A stretch of DNA of 64,000 bases. Source: Limnephilus marmoratus. Its lineage: Eukaryota; Arthropoda; Insecta; Trichoptera; Limnephilidae. The stretch's first letter is position 1. Each line of letters opens with the position of its first letter. A model generated the notes under the pieces. The model had not been told where the DNA came from, ran no database searches, and was given only the letters and a program-made list of their open reading frames with translations. This document shows positions 21,345 through 34,328 of this stretch, in pieces. The stretch covers positions 52,845,819 to 52,909,818 of the forward strand of contig OU862908.1 in NCBI GenBank assembly GCA_917880885.1, given 5' to 3'. A program made the translations under genes and the position numbers.

Positions 21345-22049
21345 CCATCGGGAGTCGATAATTAATAAATACATCATTCGATATGCGACGAAAAACTATT
21401 TGATAGTTAAATATTACCTAATATAGATTTTTAATTCATGTTTTTCGTAATTTTACAGTTCGATTCTGATATTTGACCACTTCGAATCACTATAATAATA
21501 TGGCATCTGTAAATGTGATAGCGTTATTTTTTTGTCATGATGCGCCAAACATTACATATCGACGTTGGAAAGGCAGAATGACAAACAAGCCATGTAGCTG
21601 GAAAAAATAGCTTGATAATCATTCTGCTTTTCCATCGATATAATATAACTTTTAAAAATCCTTTAATGTGTTAAATGTTGTAAGTACAGATCTTCACCAA
21701 ATATCTCACAGGCAGCACTATACCCACTAATCGCTCACATGTGTTGCATGTGTTAGCATGCACGTAGCGTGTAGATATAGGTACCTGCATGCTGCAATTG
21801 GTAGGTAGGTATTGTGCATAATGTACGAAGCGCCTAGCTATGTACGTATGTCCGAGTCGGAGTGTTTGGTTTCGATTACGGACACAACGGTCTGCGGAGC
21901 CGTAAATAACCTGGAACGTGCGAGCAATGTACTACGATGGAGGTCTGCGCAGTTTGCAATGGGCCTGTGCAACCCTTTACACCACTTTTCAGGAGAAAAA
22001 CCCACAAAAATTTCAAATGGCATTGTTGTTGATACTCGTTATTATTGGA
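21345..22049. other. Unassigned interval
   Basis: No gene recognised. Two near-copies of a tcgacgttggaaaggcagaatga / cattctgcttttccatcgat type sequence at about 21556-21585 and 21618-21642 form an imperfect inverted repeat. Confidence 0.4.
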
Positions 22050-22690
22050 GTTTGTGTGTTGTTTTATCATTATTTTTTCGCAACAGAATCAACTTTACGG
22101 TGTGGATTAACAACTTGGGGACATTCTTACAAGACTAATTTGAGCTACCTGCAATCAGTACAAAATTCTATGGGTAAGTTATTGGTTCAAAAACATATTT
22201 TTTCACAGAGACGAAACGTACCATTGTTGTATGTGAATTTAACAATATTACCGGTGCAGGCCTTATTATGGTACAAAATATTGATTCAGCATATGTCTGA
22301 GTCTAATTATAAGAGGAAAGTAGAACATGATTATAATACAAGGTTCACAAAGAATGAAGGAATGCTTGTTCCAAAATATAATAATAACTACGGACGGCGA
22401 ACCCTGGAATATAACGTGCCAAAAATATTTAATGTTACCAATTAATATAAAAAATTGCGATTCTACAAATAGATTCAGATATATGCTGAAACAATGGATG
22501 CTAAATAGAGATAGTTTATATTAATTCATATGTGTTAATTGTGATAATCTGTATTGTTATAGTAGAAAATAATATTATGTATGTATGTTTAAATTGTAAC
22601 TGAACATTAACATCCTGTTGACAAACTGCTTTATTGCGGTTTAACGGGATTGTACCTTGAAAACCAATAAAAAAAAATAAAAAAAATAAG
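22050..22690 (+). pseudogene. LINE ORF2 C-terminal fragment with A-rich tail
   Basis: Residues resembling the end of a Jockey/CR1-type ORF2: TTWGHSYKTNLSYLQSVQN, then LLYVNLTILPVQALLWYKI, YNTRFTKNEG and GRRTLEYNVPKIFN, followed by a frame change near 22437 after which RFRYMLKQWML continues. It ends in aataaaaaaaaataaaaaaaat at about 22665-22690. 5'-truncated and non-functional; it is a different family from LINEs A, B and C. Confidence 0.75.
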
Positions 22691-23679
22691 GTACTGTTTA
22701 AAAGTCCAAAGCACCTTGAGACTGAAACTATTACCCTGTGCACAATATGGGTCAAAAGCAGGTCAAAAGCGCGCCGCTCTAAATAATTAGATTTTTCTTA
22801 CATATTTTTTGCTTTTATGATTGAGAAAATATTAACCTTCGCAGCGTATGCTTTTTTGTTGTGATTATGTTTGATGAGTTTCAACGTAAATTTTAAATAA
22901 ATTTCCTTTTCAAAAAATACCAAAAACTTTCTTGATTGTATATTTTTCCGATCGATAAAAATCAACAGGATCCCAAAATTGAAAGTAAATATTTTTATAC
23001 GTTCTTTAATATTTCAGATTGATAAAAATCAACGGAATTTATTGTTTGGGTTTGAGTAGGTACCTATACAAAATGTTTCACCTGCGGCGCTTTCTTTTTC
23101 CGTTCTACGAAAGTTTTGTTTGAAAATTTCGGTATTACAAAATGTACCTAGGTAAGTAGGTTTTTGCCATCAGTGTACGAAAAATTAATAATATCAATAT
23201 ACGTATCCAACCCCCTGCGGCTCGCGAAGAAATTGATATTCTAATTTAAAAAGTTTGATCATCACTGTTCTAGATGATGTGAGATAAAAGCCTCAAAAAA
23301 CCGATCAGCAATGGTCAATTATTTTGCTAGTACTATAACTATAAATTATTGGCTAGAACGACGACACCGCGAGTTTTTGGGAAATACTGCGAGGAAGCAG
23401 GAAGTGTAGGAAATAAAGGAGGAGTTGAGAGATGTTGAAAGTACTGACCTTATTTTCTCTTTGAGCCGTGAATTTATCTCCTCAGGCATCTTCCGCCTTC
23501 CCTGCCATGATGAAATGGGGCGTGACACACCGTGCTGTCCAGACATGCTACAGTTTTAGTATAATACTTGCGCAGACCAGTAGAAAATCACGGGATATGA
23601 TAATTGCAGGCTTTTTGAAACTTAAAACTTTAAAAAAAATTGCCTCTTACGGATCATTGCTTTTCAAAACAAACGTTGT
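22691..23679. other. Unassigned interval with one hAT-like end
   Basis: Read on the - strand from about 23272, cagtgatgatcaaact followed by gcgagccgcaggggg resembles a hAT transposon end (the part near 23210-23272). No partner end was found. No gene recognised. Confidence 0.35.
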
Positions 23680-24452
23680 CAATTTAAACATATTCAGAAA
23701 TTTAAGTAAGTCTAAAGTCATGGTATTTGAAAGAGAGAGTATGAAAACAATGTGCAACGTAGTTGTGAATGATAAGTATTTGGAGCAGGTGGATGAGTTT
23801 GTGTACTTGGGAAGCATGTTTACGAGAGATTTAAGGGCTGACAGAGATATCGAAAGAAGGGTGAATGCAGGCAACTCTATTAATGGAGGACTGAACGCCG
23901 TTGGCGCCAGCCAAAAAAAACTATCCAAAGAAGCGAAGTTAGCCTCCATAATGGAGTGCTGGTACCTACCCTGATGTATGGCAGTGAGGCATAGAACTGG
24001 CAGAGGAAGGATGAAAGTAGAATTAATGCTGTAGAAATGAGATCCCTGAGGCGTATGTGTAGTAAAACCATGTACGATCGTGTGAGAAATGTGGAGATCC
24101 GCGAAGAATGCAAGACTGATGTAAGCGTGATGAGTAAGATTAAGAAAGGGACGCTCCGATGGTTTGGGCATGTAGAGCGAATGAACGAGGAAAGGAGTGT
24201 AAGGAGAATATATGACGCAAATGTGAATGGAAGAAGAAGTCGGGGACGCCCGAGGAAGACATGGCACGACCAAGTGAATCAGATACTTGAGTCGGGCCAT
24301 GTGAAGAGTCGGAATAATAGAAGAGCATGTATGAGACGATGTATGAATGTGAACGAGGCAAGGAGTGTATGCCAAGATCGAGTCGTTTGGCGGTCGGTCC
24401 TCTCTGCCTACCCCTGCGGGGAAACGGCGTGATGGTTAGTTAGTTAGTTAGT
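23680..24452 (+). pseudogene. RTE-type LINE 3' fragment, lineage 1, (TTAG)n tail
   Basis: C-terminal part of an RTE-type reverse transcriptase: SKSKVMVFERES, VDEFVYLGSMFT, DIERRVNAGN, LVPTLMYGSEA, INAVEMRSLRRMC, LRWFGHVERMNEERS, GRPRKTW and RRACMRRCMNVNEARSVC. A one-base loss near 23948 shifts the frame and a TAG at 23992-23994 replaces the expected Trp. The tail is four ttag units at about 24435-24451. 5'-truncated and inactive. Shorter relics of related elements are at 7028-7229 and 57140-57420. Confidence 0.9.
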
Positions 24453-25285
24453 TAGAAATTTACTTTTCATATGAACATCGTTACTAAATTTGTAAAATTA
24501 CCTACAACATCGTATGTCAATAACTTAAACAAAATAAAGCACAATTAAGTAAAATAATATTGCGACGAGTATCTACTTACTTTATCGCTTCTCTTAATTG
24601 TACCACAATCAGTTCCAATTTTTAAAGAAACTTAAATTTATACAAATCCAAGTTCTAGAAATAGTTAAAAGCAAAAGCCGGAGTTACAGACACAATAACA
24701 ACCGAAATTGACATTTCTAAAAACAATTCGCATCTGCGCATGATTTAAATATTTTGAATTTTATTACACCTAATGTTTTCATTTTGATAAAGAGAAATAA
24801 AAGTTTTTTTTGTTCATAAAAGCAAAGATAATAATTTCTTTAAGCTTTGGTAATCCTCAATTATTGTACCCTTGTTCCTATTTCTATTGAAAAAATACGT
24901 TAAGTATTATAGATCATGCCTCATAAAATGTCTCAAATTTGATTATTTCTAAGATTTCTTTATATTCCGTCAAAGCCTTGACAGGCGAGGGGTTAGAAGG
25001 CCCAATACAGTGTTTTCGCATGGTACCTTAACGTTCACGGTTGGCATTTTAAGTCTCTTCGCATATCACGTGTCGCCGAAGTTTCACGAATGTAATCCGA
25101 TGTTAACCGAATCATTGTTTTAAATTCGTACATTTTATGAATTCTACCCGAGCGCTGCGACGGGGATCCTATTTCTACATATAAATTTTGAACACAGACA
25201 CTTTCATACGTGCGAATATTTTGCGCTTCACAGAATACTTTTACGTAAAGATCTCTGAATTAGTTACCTAGAGGATTGGAAATGC
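24453..25285. other. Unassigned interval
   Basis: No gene or known repeat recognised. Confidence 0.4.
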
Positions 25286-25752
25286 ATCAAAGCAATGGGA
25301 GGCGGTTACGAGTACCGCCGCCCCTGAACCTGGAACCATTTATTGAATAATCAACACCACTACTAACGTAACTTAGCAGTGGTGCCTGGATTCATAGTAA
25401 GGTTTGTCTATGCGTATGCATGTGCGTGCGCATACATGCGTATGCGTATGTCCACCCACTGCGTGGCGGTTCGGATGGGGTAAAACTGGTTGAGGGTGAC
25501 CTTTTGATTTCTCCAGCCGGATTCTCTTGACCCATCGCATTGCACATCAGTGCATGGGAGGAATGGATTCATACGTCCCGTCACTCATGGACACACTGAC
25601 CCCCAGATTCCAAATCACCACTCATACTTTTTTCCTTACTAGAAATTCATCTTCTTCCTTTCCCTAAAATGACTCTCCACACAGCATCCCCAAACAGGCG
25701 TCAAGGGGAATTTGTTTTCCTCAGGGCCTCTTGTGTGGAGCTATTGTAAATA
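25286..25752 (+). mobile_element. SINE1 copy, long subfamily
   Basis: Near full length, from the head gggaggcgg to the end tgtgtggagctattgtaaat. It contains an extra (gcgtat)-like purine-pyrimidine repeat at about 25409-25450 not found in other copies. The tail hairpin is present but mutated. Confidence 0.85.
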
Positions 25753-27824
25753 AAATGGGTTCAAACTGTCCTTGAAACAGATAAAAAATAAAGGAAAAGC
25801 AAATCTACCCTATTTTAATCCAAGCCGAGTAGGTATGAATATCCATTTACACTTCCCGAATCAGTAATTCTTATTCCTTAATATTTCCCCAGAAATATTA
25901 TGTTGATTTACAAAAGATAAATTCATTATTTCTGCTTTAATAAGCAACATGAAAAGTAGCTACAGTTGTGAGCGGAAGAAAATTTTATTTCGTGAATTTA
26001 TTTTTCAAATGTAAGATTGAGGAAAAAATTATAAAAGAAAAAAACAAAAAGAAAATCAGGAAATATTGCAGTATATTCTTAATAAGTGCTAAAAAAATCA
26101 AGATTAATTTTGTATTAGGTACTGATCTATGTACAAGAATGAGAAAAATAATTTTAACTAACAAATGCAAAGTTATTTTAAAATCTCTAAATCGAACACC
26201 AAGAGTATTCAAAATTCCTACCTCTTTCTAGGAATAGCTTAACCTTTTTTAAAATGGTCGAAAATATTCCAGCTTATATTTGAAAAATATATAAAACTAT
26301 ACTATAAAAGGGATCATATTCGTTAATATTTTTTAAATTCTAATTTTTCTGTTATCGACAAATCTTGCGTTCTTCTTATTCGTTTTCTTGTTATTATTAT
26401 TTACATTATGTATTTTGTTATTTAAGAATATTATTTGAGCTTTAATTTCCTTTTATAAAACACAAGGAGCCGCATGTTTGTGGTGAGGAAAAGCTATTAT
26501 TATTTTTCTTTACTCCCTTGTAAAAATTATTTGAAAGTTTATTGAAAAAAATACATATATTTAAAAATAATAATAGTACAGGCAGGTAGGAAGCTAGTAA
26601 GGTAGTAGTTACTTACCCAAATTTTAAACAAACTCCGCGCTTTGTCGATAGATGGCAGTACATCGCGCTTCGTAATATAACCAAATAAAATCTAGTTAGG
26701 TCCTCGTGTACTGTAATAAGATCACGTTAATCGCCCGATTACTAATTTAGTAATCGTAATATTATTTATTTCCAAATATTTTTTATTATTTAATATCGGG
26801 AATTTCATACTGTGCACCTGAACAGCTTTCCGGTTTGTGAAATACCTCAGCCCTGTTGTTCATGAATAATATAATAAATAAGAATAATATCTTTCCCCAT
26901 TCAAATTGGCATATTGTGGCATGTGCGTTAGCAATAGGTCAATAGATAAAGGTAAACATTGGCTACACTAAGTATAATATAAGTCTTAATGATAGTGTGA
27001 CTGGCTATTAGAAAATACCGAAAAAAACTTTTGGCACTCAATCCGAACAAGGCTCCATATCATGTGGTTTTGCGATGGAGAAGAATCTTATTATCCAATG
27101 CAAATAAGAATATTTTGCCATTGGAAGTCAGAATTTCTGCAGCTTGTGCTGTTGATATCTCAAATTTTCTACCAGGATGTATGTGAATAATGGAAAGTTC
27201 CAGTTGGTTAAGTTTTAAAACCCAAGCACTCACAGGCAGTAATAAATAATATTTTGCAGTGGGTTGCAGTCCAGTAAAGAACAGGCATAAGACGTGAAAA
27301 TGAACTTTGAAATTGAGAAATTGCCACTTGTGCAGTAAATAAGCCAAACTACCTTTAATACATAAATTTAAACCAAAGGGCATAATTATAAAGTTAAATG
27401 TTTCAAATGATACAATGAAAACATATAATTTAATATGAAGAGGTATTTGTCTATACTTAAACTTTAAAGTCTTTCAAAATACCATTGGTTAACGTTAACA
27501 ATGTGATTAAGCTGTTCTAAAAATTCTGTCACCTTGAAAAAGTGGAAATTCTGTGTCCTTCAATGTTATATGCAATTTTATCTATATAACTTCGTTAATT
27601 CGTATTTCAATATAGGTATTTCACTTAATGCTTTATGGTCGTAAATGTTGAAAACTAAAATAAAATCGTTTTTAAAAAAATGATAATCATCTGCCATGTG
27701 TTAATTGATAATATAATAAAACCCGAATATATATTTTGAATATTGAATATATATTATTAATACGCCAAAACGATATATATTGAGGATGCATGACTTACTA
27801 TTTCACATTTTTATTTAAGCGGAA
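25753..27824. other. Unassigned AT-rich interval
   Basis: About 2 kb with no recognisable gene, RNA or repeat. The longest open frame (27060-27383, - strand, 107 codons) has no motif I recognise. Confidence 0.4.
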
Positions 27825-27960
27825 AATGTTGCTTTTGCAATGATGGAGGATTTAGGTAGCATGAGATTGAACTCGCGACGCCTGGGTGGAAATCCAAAGC
27901 ATGGTATTTTAAAGGATTCCATTGACAATACTAAAAGATTTCCAATCAAGAAAAAAACTG
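27825..27960 (-). mobile_element. SINE3 fragment, tRNA-derived
   Basis: On the - strand the block cacccaggcgtcgcgagttc (B-box region) and the following taaatcctcc...gcaacattttccgctta match the better copy at 33093-33271. The A box and the tail are degraded. Confidence 0.6.
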
Positions 27961-30149
27961 AAAGATTTCTGTCTAAATATTAATGGAATATTGTCTTTCC
28001 GAAAAACAAAAATTAAACCATTTATTGGTTTGTCATCCGAACTAATAAATTCTTACGTCTCCCACAACAGATAGGTACATCACATGGGGATCCCATGTGA
28101 TGAAAATTTTAATAAAAATTTCGCCTGCGGCGCTATTCCACTCCTTTCATTCTCATTATTTACCTACTCTAGTTGGGGATGCTATAGTTCCACAGGGTCC
28201 GATTATTGAGGATCTGGGACTAATGCGCGTTATTTGAAATTTTATGTCTTTTTTATACATCTGTCTGTAGGTTTATATTAAAACACAAATTTATTTTTTA
28301 TTTGATCTTTCTAGATGCAAATTGTATTTTCACACAAGAATTCAAAATAATAATGGCGGTATTTTGATATTTAATTTTTTTTTTCATTTTTATGCATATG
28401 TTTCTCCAAAACACGATTAGGTTTCATAGAACCAACTGTCTTGCCTGAACCGCTTCAATAAAATTAAAGAAACATTTTTGAGGTTTACTGTTTTCCTGTA
28501 GGAATAAACCTAAAAAAGATGGGTGTTTTGTCCTCAAATCTAAAATTAAGTTTCGTATGAAAAAGGCCGCGCTACCGTTTTTTGAGTCTGGTGATGTGTT
28601 TAAAATCATTTCAATTACATATATTTTTTAAAGATTTACATTGCATCAGTTGGATGGAAAATTCTTACTAGAAATTGTGTTCATGTTTAAAACCCTCAAA
28701 GAAGAAATCTTGTAATTATCTGGCTGTCATAGCATCTATGAAAGACCTCACAAGTGGTTTTACGCACCTGTTTTTGCACGACATTCCAGTACGCACTTGC
28801 TGGTCGCTACTAACAGCGTTCATACGAAAACAAGGTAATAAAACGATAAAAGAAGGAGAAATTGTCAATTAATTGTTTCACAATCGACTGCAGGTAATTT
28901 TAATTACTAATGTCTTTGAAGCTCGCCGACTGCACCCGCTGATCGTTATGCGAGTGCATTGCATTAAATGCATTATACAGTAACCACAGTCGATGTGTCT
29001 CTGCCGTATTTCGCTCGTTGGTACGTAGACTTGACGTAAATAACTATGCAGGGGGTCAGAAAAATAACTTAAAGCACAAGGGTTTTTGTTACACAACCGT
29101 CCAAAAATTTCAAGTTTGTGTCTTCAAATTTAATTATTTTAATTGCTGCACGAAAAAAAATCAAAGATTTTGGCATTCGGACATTCATGACATTAAATTT
29201 TGTGAAAACTGCGGCTACTCTGTTGTGGTTGAATTGATTGGCGGAGAATAATTTCTATTGAAATTTTTATTTTTGTTTGTTGAGTTACTGAATTTGTAAT
29301 TCATGCCAGAAGAGTATGCATTCTTCAACTGAAGTACCTATGCTTTTTAATGTTTCTATTATAATAATCATTGAAATAAATTATAATATTTAGATACTAA
29401 AGAGATATAAATTATAATATGTGATTTAGATAATAGTGCGATGTGCGATGCTCCACATTAACCAACCCATCATGTATAGCGCAATGAAATTTTTAACCTC
29501 CCAGATTAGTTTCTTCGCTTTTGGGAACAACTCATATAGGTCTCATCATGGTTTTTACCTTACTTTCATGGTGAGAAATATGACCTAAAAGGTATTAGAA
29601 AGAGAAATCACCACACTTTATATTCAAATCTAAAAGTTAACCGCAAAATAATTCAAATATACAACTTTATGAAACAAAGTTTCTGACCGCAAAAAAAATT
29701 ATGACACTTTGGAAATTTTTACATTTTAGCATGAAACGACAAAAAATAAAGTGACGATACCATTTATAAACACATTTAATAAAATATGCCATAAGTAAAT
29801 TATTTTTTCCGTTGACAGTAATTTTGGTTAGAAAAAACGTAAGATACCAATCTAAGTCATTTTTAAATCTTTGCATTTTTATTCTTGCATTCAAAAATTT
29901 ATTTATTTGGTTATTTCTAAATATCACCTTTCAAAACCAGGTTTTGGTTTTCGTATATGCCGGGAAAATTTTCATTTATTTGAATTTTATTGCAAAGCAG
30001 AAATATTTTCACCTTCTGACAAAATATGCCCGAGGCCTGAGGGGTTAATATGTAAGGTTGTGACACCACTGATTGCAAAGTTATCCTAGTCAAGCTGAAT
30101 ACAGTAACCGTACAAACATTTCTGTCCAGAATATCGTAGATAGGTATCG
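27961..30149. other. Unassigned interval
   Basis: About 2.2 kb with no recognisable gene. A 60-70 codon frame at 28675-28872 is followed by aaacaaggtaata, which looks like a splice donor, but I cannot support an exon from that alone. Confidence 0.35.
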
Positions 30150-30430
30150 CACGTACAGCTTTATAAAAAGCCCAACAATTCAACCATTTGACCGCCCACC
30201 CGAATTCGGTATCTATCCGACTGTCAAAAGGAATGAAACGCCGTTTCGGCCCAAATTGGCTTGGACCACGCGACTACCGTGATACGCGCGCGATTGGCTC
30301 CCCGGTTACTCCCACCCTGTGGAAATTTCCAGAGTTTCCGGGCAAGCGGGACAGCGCTACGCGGCCAGCTACACGCAGAACGAGACGGGGAGAGATTCCG
30401 AGTTTGATTAAGTTCAATTGTCTCCATGCA
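30150..30430 (+). promoter_or_regulatory. GC-rich, CpG-rich patch with a TATA-like box
   Basis: Sharp rise in G+C and CpG compared with both flanks (for example gatacgcgcgcgattggctc, with an inverted CCAAT-type element attgg). A TATAAAA sequence lies at 30162-30168. The region could be a promoter or first exon of a host gene leaving the window unrecognised, or a fragment of a GC-rich transposon. No transcript or protein evidence. Confidence 0.25.
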
Positions 30431-30994
30431 TGAAGGGTAGCCACACACGAATTTGAGCTCTATGTGCTCGTTTATATGAAAACAATCGACTACCGCGCAT
30501 TTTGTATTCAAATTTGTTACGGATGATGAAGTATCGCCCCGCCCACTGTGCAGCACGCGATGCATCACGTATTAAAATGTAAGGCTTCCTTCTGCTTTTG
30601 TTGCAGATTGCCATCGGCCGTTCTGCACTCTGTTCCTGTTCTGCACTGTGTTCTGTGTTCTGCAAGTAGGCACGACTACTTTTCTCATGCATGCCATTTC
30701 CTGAAGTTCCTAATCTAATTCATTGTGTCTGCAAATTTGTGTGAATATTTTATTCGACTAACCGAATGAATTAAGTAACATGTTTTTCAAATTAAGGGTG
30801 ATTTATGGCCTCTTACACCTACAAAACCTACGATCGCTTTGTTAATGTTCTAGCTCGTACTTTCTCGAAGGATAGTTCAGAAATATGTCATTTTTTAATA
30901 TCAATATACTTTTAAATTTTTAAATAGTCGTTTAACACCCGATGAAAACAATCTTGTTAAAAATCAGATGCTTATTCCAGAAAACATTTAATTA
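30431..30994. other. Unassigned interval
   Basis: A short run of ttctgcact/ttctgtgttctgc repeats lies at about 30620-30665. No gene recognised. Confidence 0.4.
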
Positions 30995-31435
30995 CTAGCT
31001 GGTTACCGGCATGCGTTGCTATGTCATTTAATAAAGAAACTGTTTCTCCCTGTGTGTCCTTTCCAATCGTCCCATTCCCCTTCTGCCTCCCCTTCCACTC
31101 CCGCGTCCCCTTCTACTCCGTTTCCTCCACTTCCCCTCTCCCTATTCCACTCCCCTCCCTTCCCCCGTGCAGCGAACCCCCTACCCGAGTTCCCCTCTCC
31201 CCTCCCGTATTACATAAATTTAGTTCCGATACGATCAGTTTTCAAACAGCTCGCGTGCCACCTGCTGCAATTTTGTTTGTACAAGTTTCATAATGCCAGA
31301 GCTCAACAATAGTTTTATACAAACCTTGTCCTGATAATAACAAACACACAACGAAAAGAACTATCCAATTTGGTGCAGTCGTTCGGAAGTTATGCGCGTA
31401 CATACATTTCGGCGATTCATTTTTATTTATATAGA
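30995..31435 (-). mobile_element. Helitron-like non-autonomous element, second copy
   Basis: Reverse-strand relative of 3020-3529. On the - strand it starts TCTATATAAATAAAAATGAA, contains gcgcataacttccgaacgac and the G-rich tract (C-rich at about 31066-31205 on +), and ends ccggtaaccagCTAG followed by T. No coding sequence. A tetranucleotide repeat abuts its 5' end. Confidence 0.6.
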
Positions 31436-31474
31436 AGAAGAAGATAGAAGATAGATAGATAGATAGATAGATTT
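31436..31474 (+). repeat. (gaa)n/(gata)n microsatellite
   Basis: gaagaagaagat followed by gatagatagatagatagat, directly next to the 5' end of the Helitron-like element, a common place for simple repeats. Confidence 0.9.
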
Positions 31475-32510
31475 AAAAAAATTGGTAGTTACATTTACCA
31501 GCTGGGCTTTTACATTTACTGGGTTTTGTGTAGATACTCCGGACGTTGTCCGGGATTTACACACCGTTTTTCGAAATCAGATGTAAATAGTGACCTTCCT
31601 CTTGGTTTGAAGTCCAAATACGAAAAATTTCGTCAATTTCTGAATAAAACTGTAAATCTGTATAAAAATTAGACCACCCATCTGCCATAGACACTCTTCT
31701 TTATATTGATGCATTTAGATAAAATGTAGGTACTTCGTTTTGAAATTTAAGCAAAAAGCATTTAAATGAATTCTTTACTACCGATCATTTTTAATTGACA
31801 ATTCCAAACTGGTCTTCTGTAACCTCACACAATTTAGAAAAGATCAAATCGAACGCGTTTAAAATCGCAAAATGTGGCGGCCTTGCGATATGAATAAACA
31901 GCTAACCATTCTAACAAATTATTTATTATTGTTATTAGTGCCTAACACGACTGTGACTAGGACTAGGAGGCCATAATTGGTTGGCACAACATATCACAGT
32001 TGGGTCGCGCGCCCAAACTGTGGGAAAGTCCGGATAATGTGAATTAACATTCTTCTCGGGAATAAGTCATTCCTTTCCTCGGGCACAAGCCCAGGCAGGG
32101 TCACACAGACAGCCGAGCCGAGAGCGGAGAGCGTAGAGGCAACTGGAGGCAGGGGCGAATCGGACCGGCCCTGGCCCAAGACACCGAAAAACAGTCAACA
32201 AACAAGTCAAACAGATAACTGAGGGAAATAATTTTTTTAGTAAGATCTCTTCCGGCACAATGAAGGAAGAACAAAATTAGCTGGATTTATGTAGTATTTG
32301 TACGGATGAATGGGATTTACTAGATTCAAAATTATGGAAACAATTCAAGCTGTTAAGGGTCGTACTTGACTTACTTTAACCAGCGATTCCTGAAATTATT
32401 TGGAGTAAAAAATGTAATTGAAATTTTGATCTGCGGTGACATTTTTAATGTTATTTTTCAACTTGAAACATAAAAAATCGGTAGGTATTTATATTTTTGT
32501 TTTTTTTTAT
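31475..32510. other. Unassigned interval with a GC-rich patch
   Basis: About 31975-32195 is GC-rich (cgagccgagagcggagagcg and similar), unlike its surroundings. I do not recognise it. The rest shows nothing. Confidence 0.35.
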
Positions 32511-32640
32511 TATTTAATAATCTTTTATACATTACAGTTTATTGTCTTTTTCGACTACCATACTAGGCTTAAGCCCTTGTTGTGGTAATCATATTGGATA
32601 GTTAGGGTATAGGGTTCTAGGGTTTGTTTGGTTTCTCGGC
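32511..32640 (-). mobile_element. LINE/SINE 3' end with stem-loop
   Basis: On the - strand the block aagggcttaagcctagtatg, flanked by imperfectly complementary arms, is followed by about 50 bases and a poly(A) run (poly(T) 32511-32518 on +). Same architecture and similar sequence as 34329-34470. The upstream limit is unclear. Confidence 0.5.
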
Positions 32641-33092
32641 TGAGTTACCAGTGATGACAGGTGGAAGATATTTTTTGTTAGGTTTTGAAGAAATAAAATT
32701 TGAAAAAAATATAAAAAACATCAAAGATGTCACCAGAGACCAAAACTTCATTTACATTAGTTACGCCAAATAATGTCAGGAATCACTGGTTAAAGTAAGT
32801 CTTCAAGTACTTCCCTTAACACCCATATATTATATGATAACATTATATTATTATTATTATTATTTATTTCACATTCAATTCACATTCAATTTCATTTCAA
32901 TTCATCAATGTCGACAGTGTATGTGTATGCCTTGAGATAAGTGTGTATTGTTTGGGTCAACTTTTGTTGCTCAACCTATAAATTATAGTTTCCCGAAAGA
33001 ATAAAACAGCGCACCACGAAGTTTTCTTTCAGAAAATTACACAATTTGTATCTACGTATATATCATCCAATAGATAATATTAAAGATAGGCA
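32641..33092. other. Unassigned interval
   Basis: Short direct repeats (cacattcaatt) near 32870-32900. No gene recognised. Confidence 0.4.
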
Positions 33093-33271
33093 GGTACTGG
33101 TCAGTGGCTCAGTTTGGGTCCCACCCAGGCGTTGCGTGTTCGATTCCTCGGCGGGCTTAATCCTCCACCACGATACAAGCAACATTTTCCGCTTACTGTG
33201 GTGGTAGTAAGAGATTTTCAAATATTGTTGGGTTATTCGTAACCCGGGAATGTTTGTCTTTCTTTAAAAAA
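33093..33271 (+). mobile_element. SINE3 copy, tRNA-derived
   Basis: Contains an A-box-like gtggctcagtttggg (33104-33118) and a B box gtgttcgattcctcg (33136-33150), spaced as in a tRNA-derived RNA polymerase III promoter. A body (ccaccacgatacaagcaaca...) and a poly(A)-like run at about 33266-33277 follow. Relatives lie at 27825-27960 and 52312-52400. Confidence 0.75.
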
Positions 33272-34328
33272 AAAAACTGGTGGAGTAAAAAAAAAAACTC
33301 AAATATCTCATAATTTGATGTTAGGGTTGATGGAATACCATACATTTTCTCGTGGGTAGAAATACCGCAAACTACTTGTAAAATTAAAACTCTTTGAATT
33401 TGGAAATATTTTAAATCAAACACCAACAAACATAACAACAGAAAACATGATTGAGATAACTTTGCTTCGAAAAATTTACATTCTCAGAGGAAAGCTTTAA
33501 TTTAAGATGCTATAAATATTAATGCAAATTGTGATTCATGCCAAAACACGATAAGTGATAAAATACACAAAGTTGTTTTTCATTTCGCGTTTTTCTAGTG
33601 AGTAAATGAAAATTCTATAGAACGTAGGATACGATATGTTTGGAAGCTAAAAAATTTTCGGAGGTAAATTTTTCACATTTTAATTTTAAAACGGACGTCA
33701 TTTTATGTACTGAAAAGAGGGTATTGGATTCTGAAATCTTTAAATGAAAACAAAATTAACAAAAACTATTTCACAGTGATCTGTACGTATAGGTACCTAT
33801 AGTACACAAACTAGCATGTTACGTATAAAGATGAGAGAAAAAAATGATCATGTACTCGTATAACGTTCTTTATACTGTCAAGCAGTAGGAAAACGTGATT
33901 AATCGGGAATGCAATTAAAATAATTTTGTGAAAAGCATATTTCGGAGACAAAAAAATATCGTCCACTAGGCAATATTCGCCCAGAAACTAATGGGCTTAT
34001 TTTAACTGGGTTTAAGTCCGTTCCTGTCCCGAACCAAGATCCTCACCATTACGTCGGAACCGAATGACTACTATTGCACCAGAGGCCGGTAGATAAACAT
34101 CGCCATTACACAGCAATGTACCATCACCATCACTATCACCATGTAGCAGTACCTTATCATTAGGACCTACTTCTGTCTAATGAACGCGGACGGCAAAAAA
34201 ACTGATATCACAAGATAACGCCGTGGGCGTGGGTCTGATTTTTTTGGGGTAGATATCAACTTAGCCGAAAGTACCAAATAGTCAAGTCGTACGTAATTAA
34301 AAATTTAAACGTATAGAGAAATGAACAG
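33272..34328. other. Unassigned interval
   Basis: No gene or known repeat recognised apart from a short (accatcacc)-type run near 34115-34145. Confidence 0.4.

Noticed and set aside
23647..24375. 242-codon reverse frame
   Set aside because: Antisense shadow of the RTE-type fragment at 23680-24452.
27060..27383. 107-codon reverse frame
   Set aside because: No recognisable motif or splice context, and similar lengths occur by chance in this AT-rich window.
31994..32258. GC-rich reverse frames of about 60 codons
   Set aside because: The patch is compositionally odd, but the frames overlap in different phases with no motif; reported only as unassigned GC-rich DNA.
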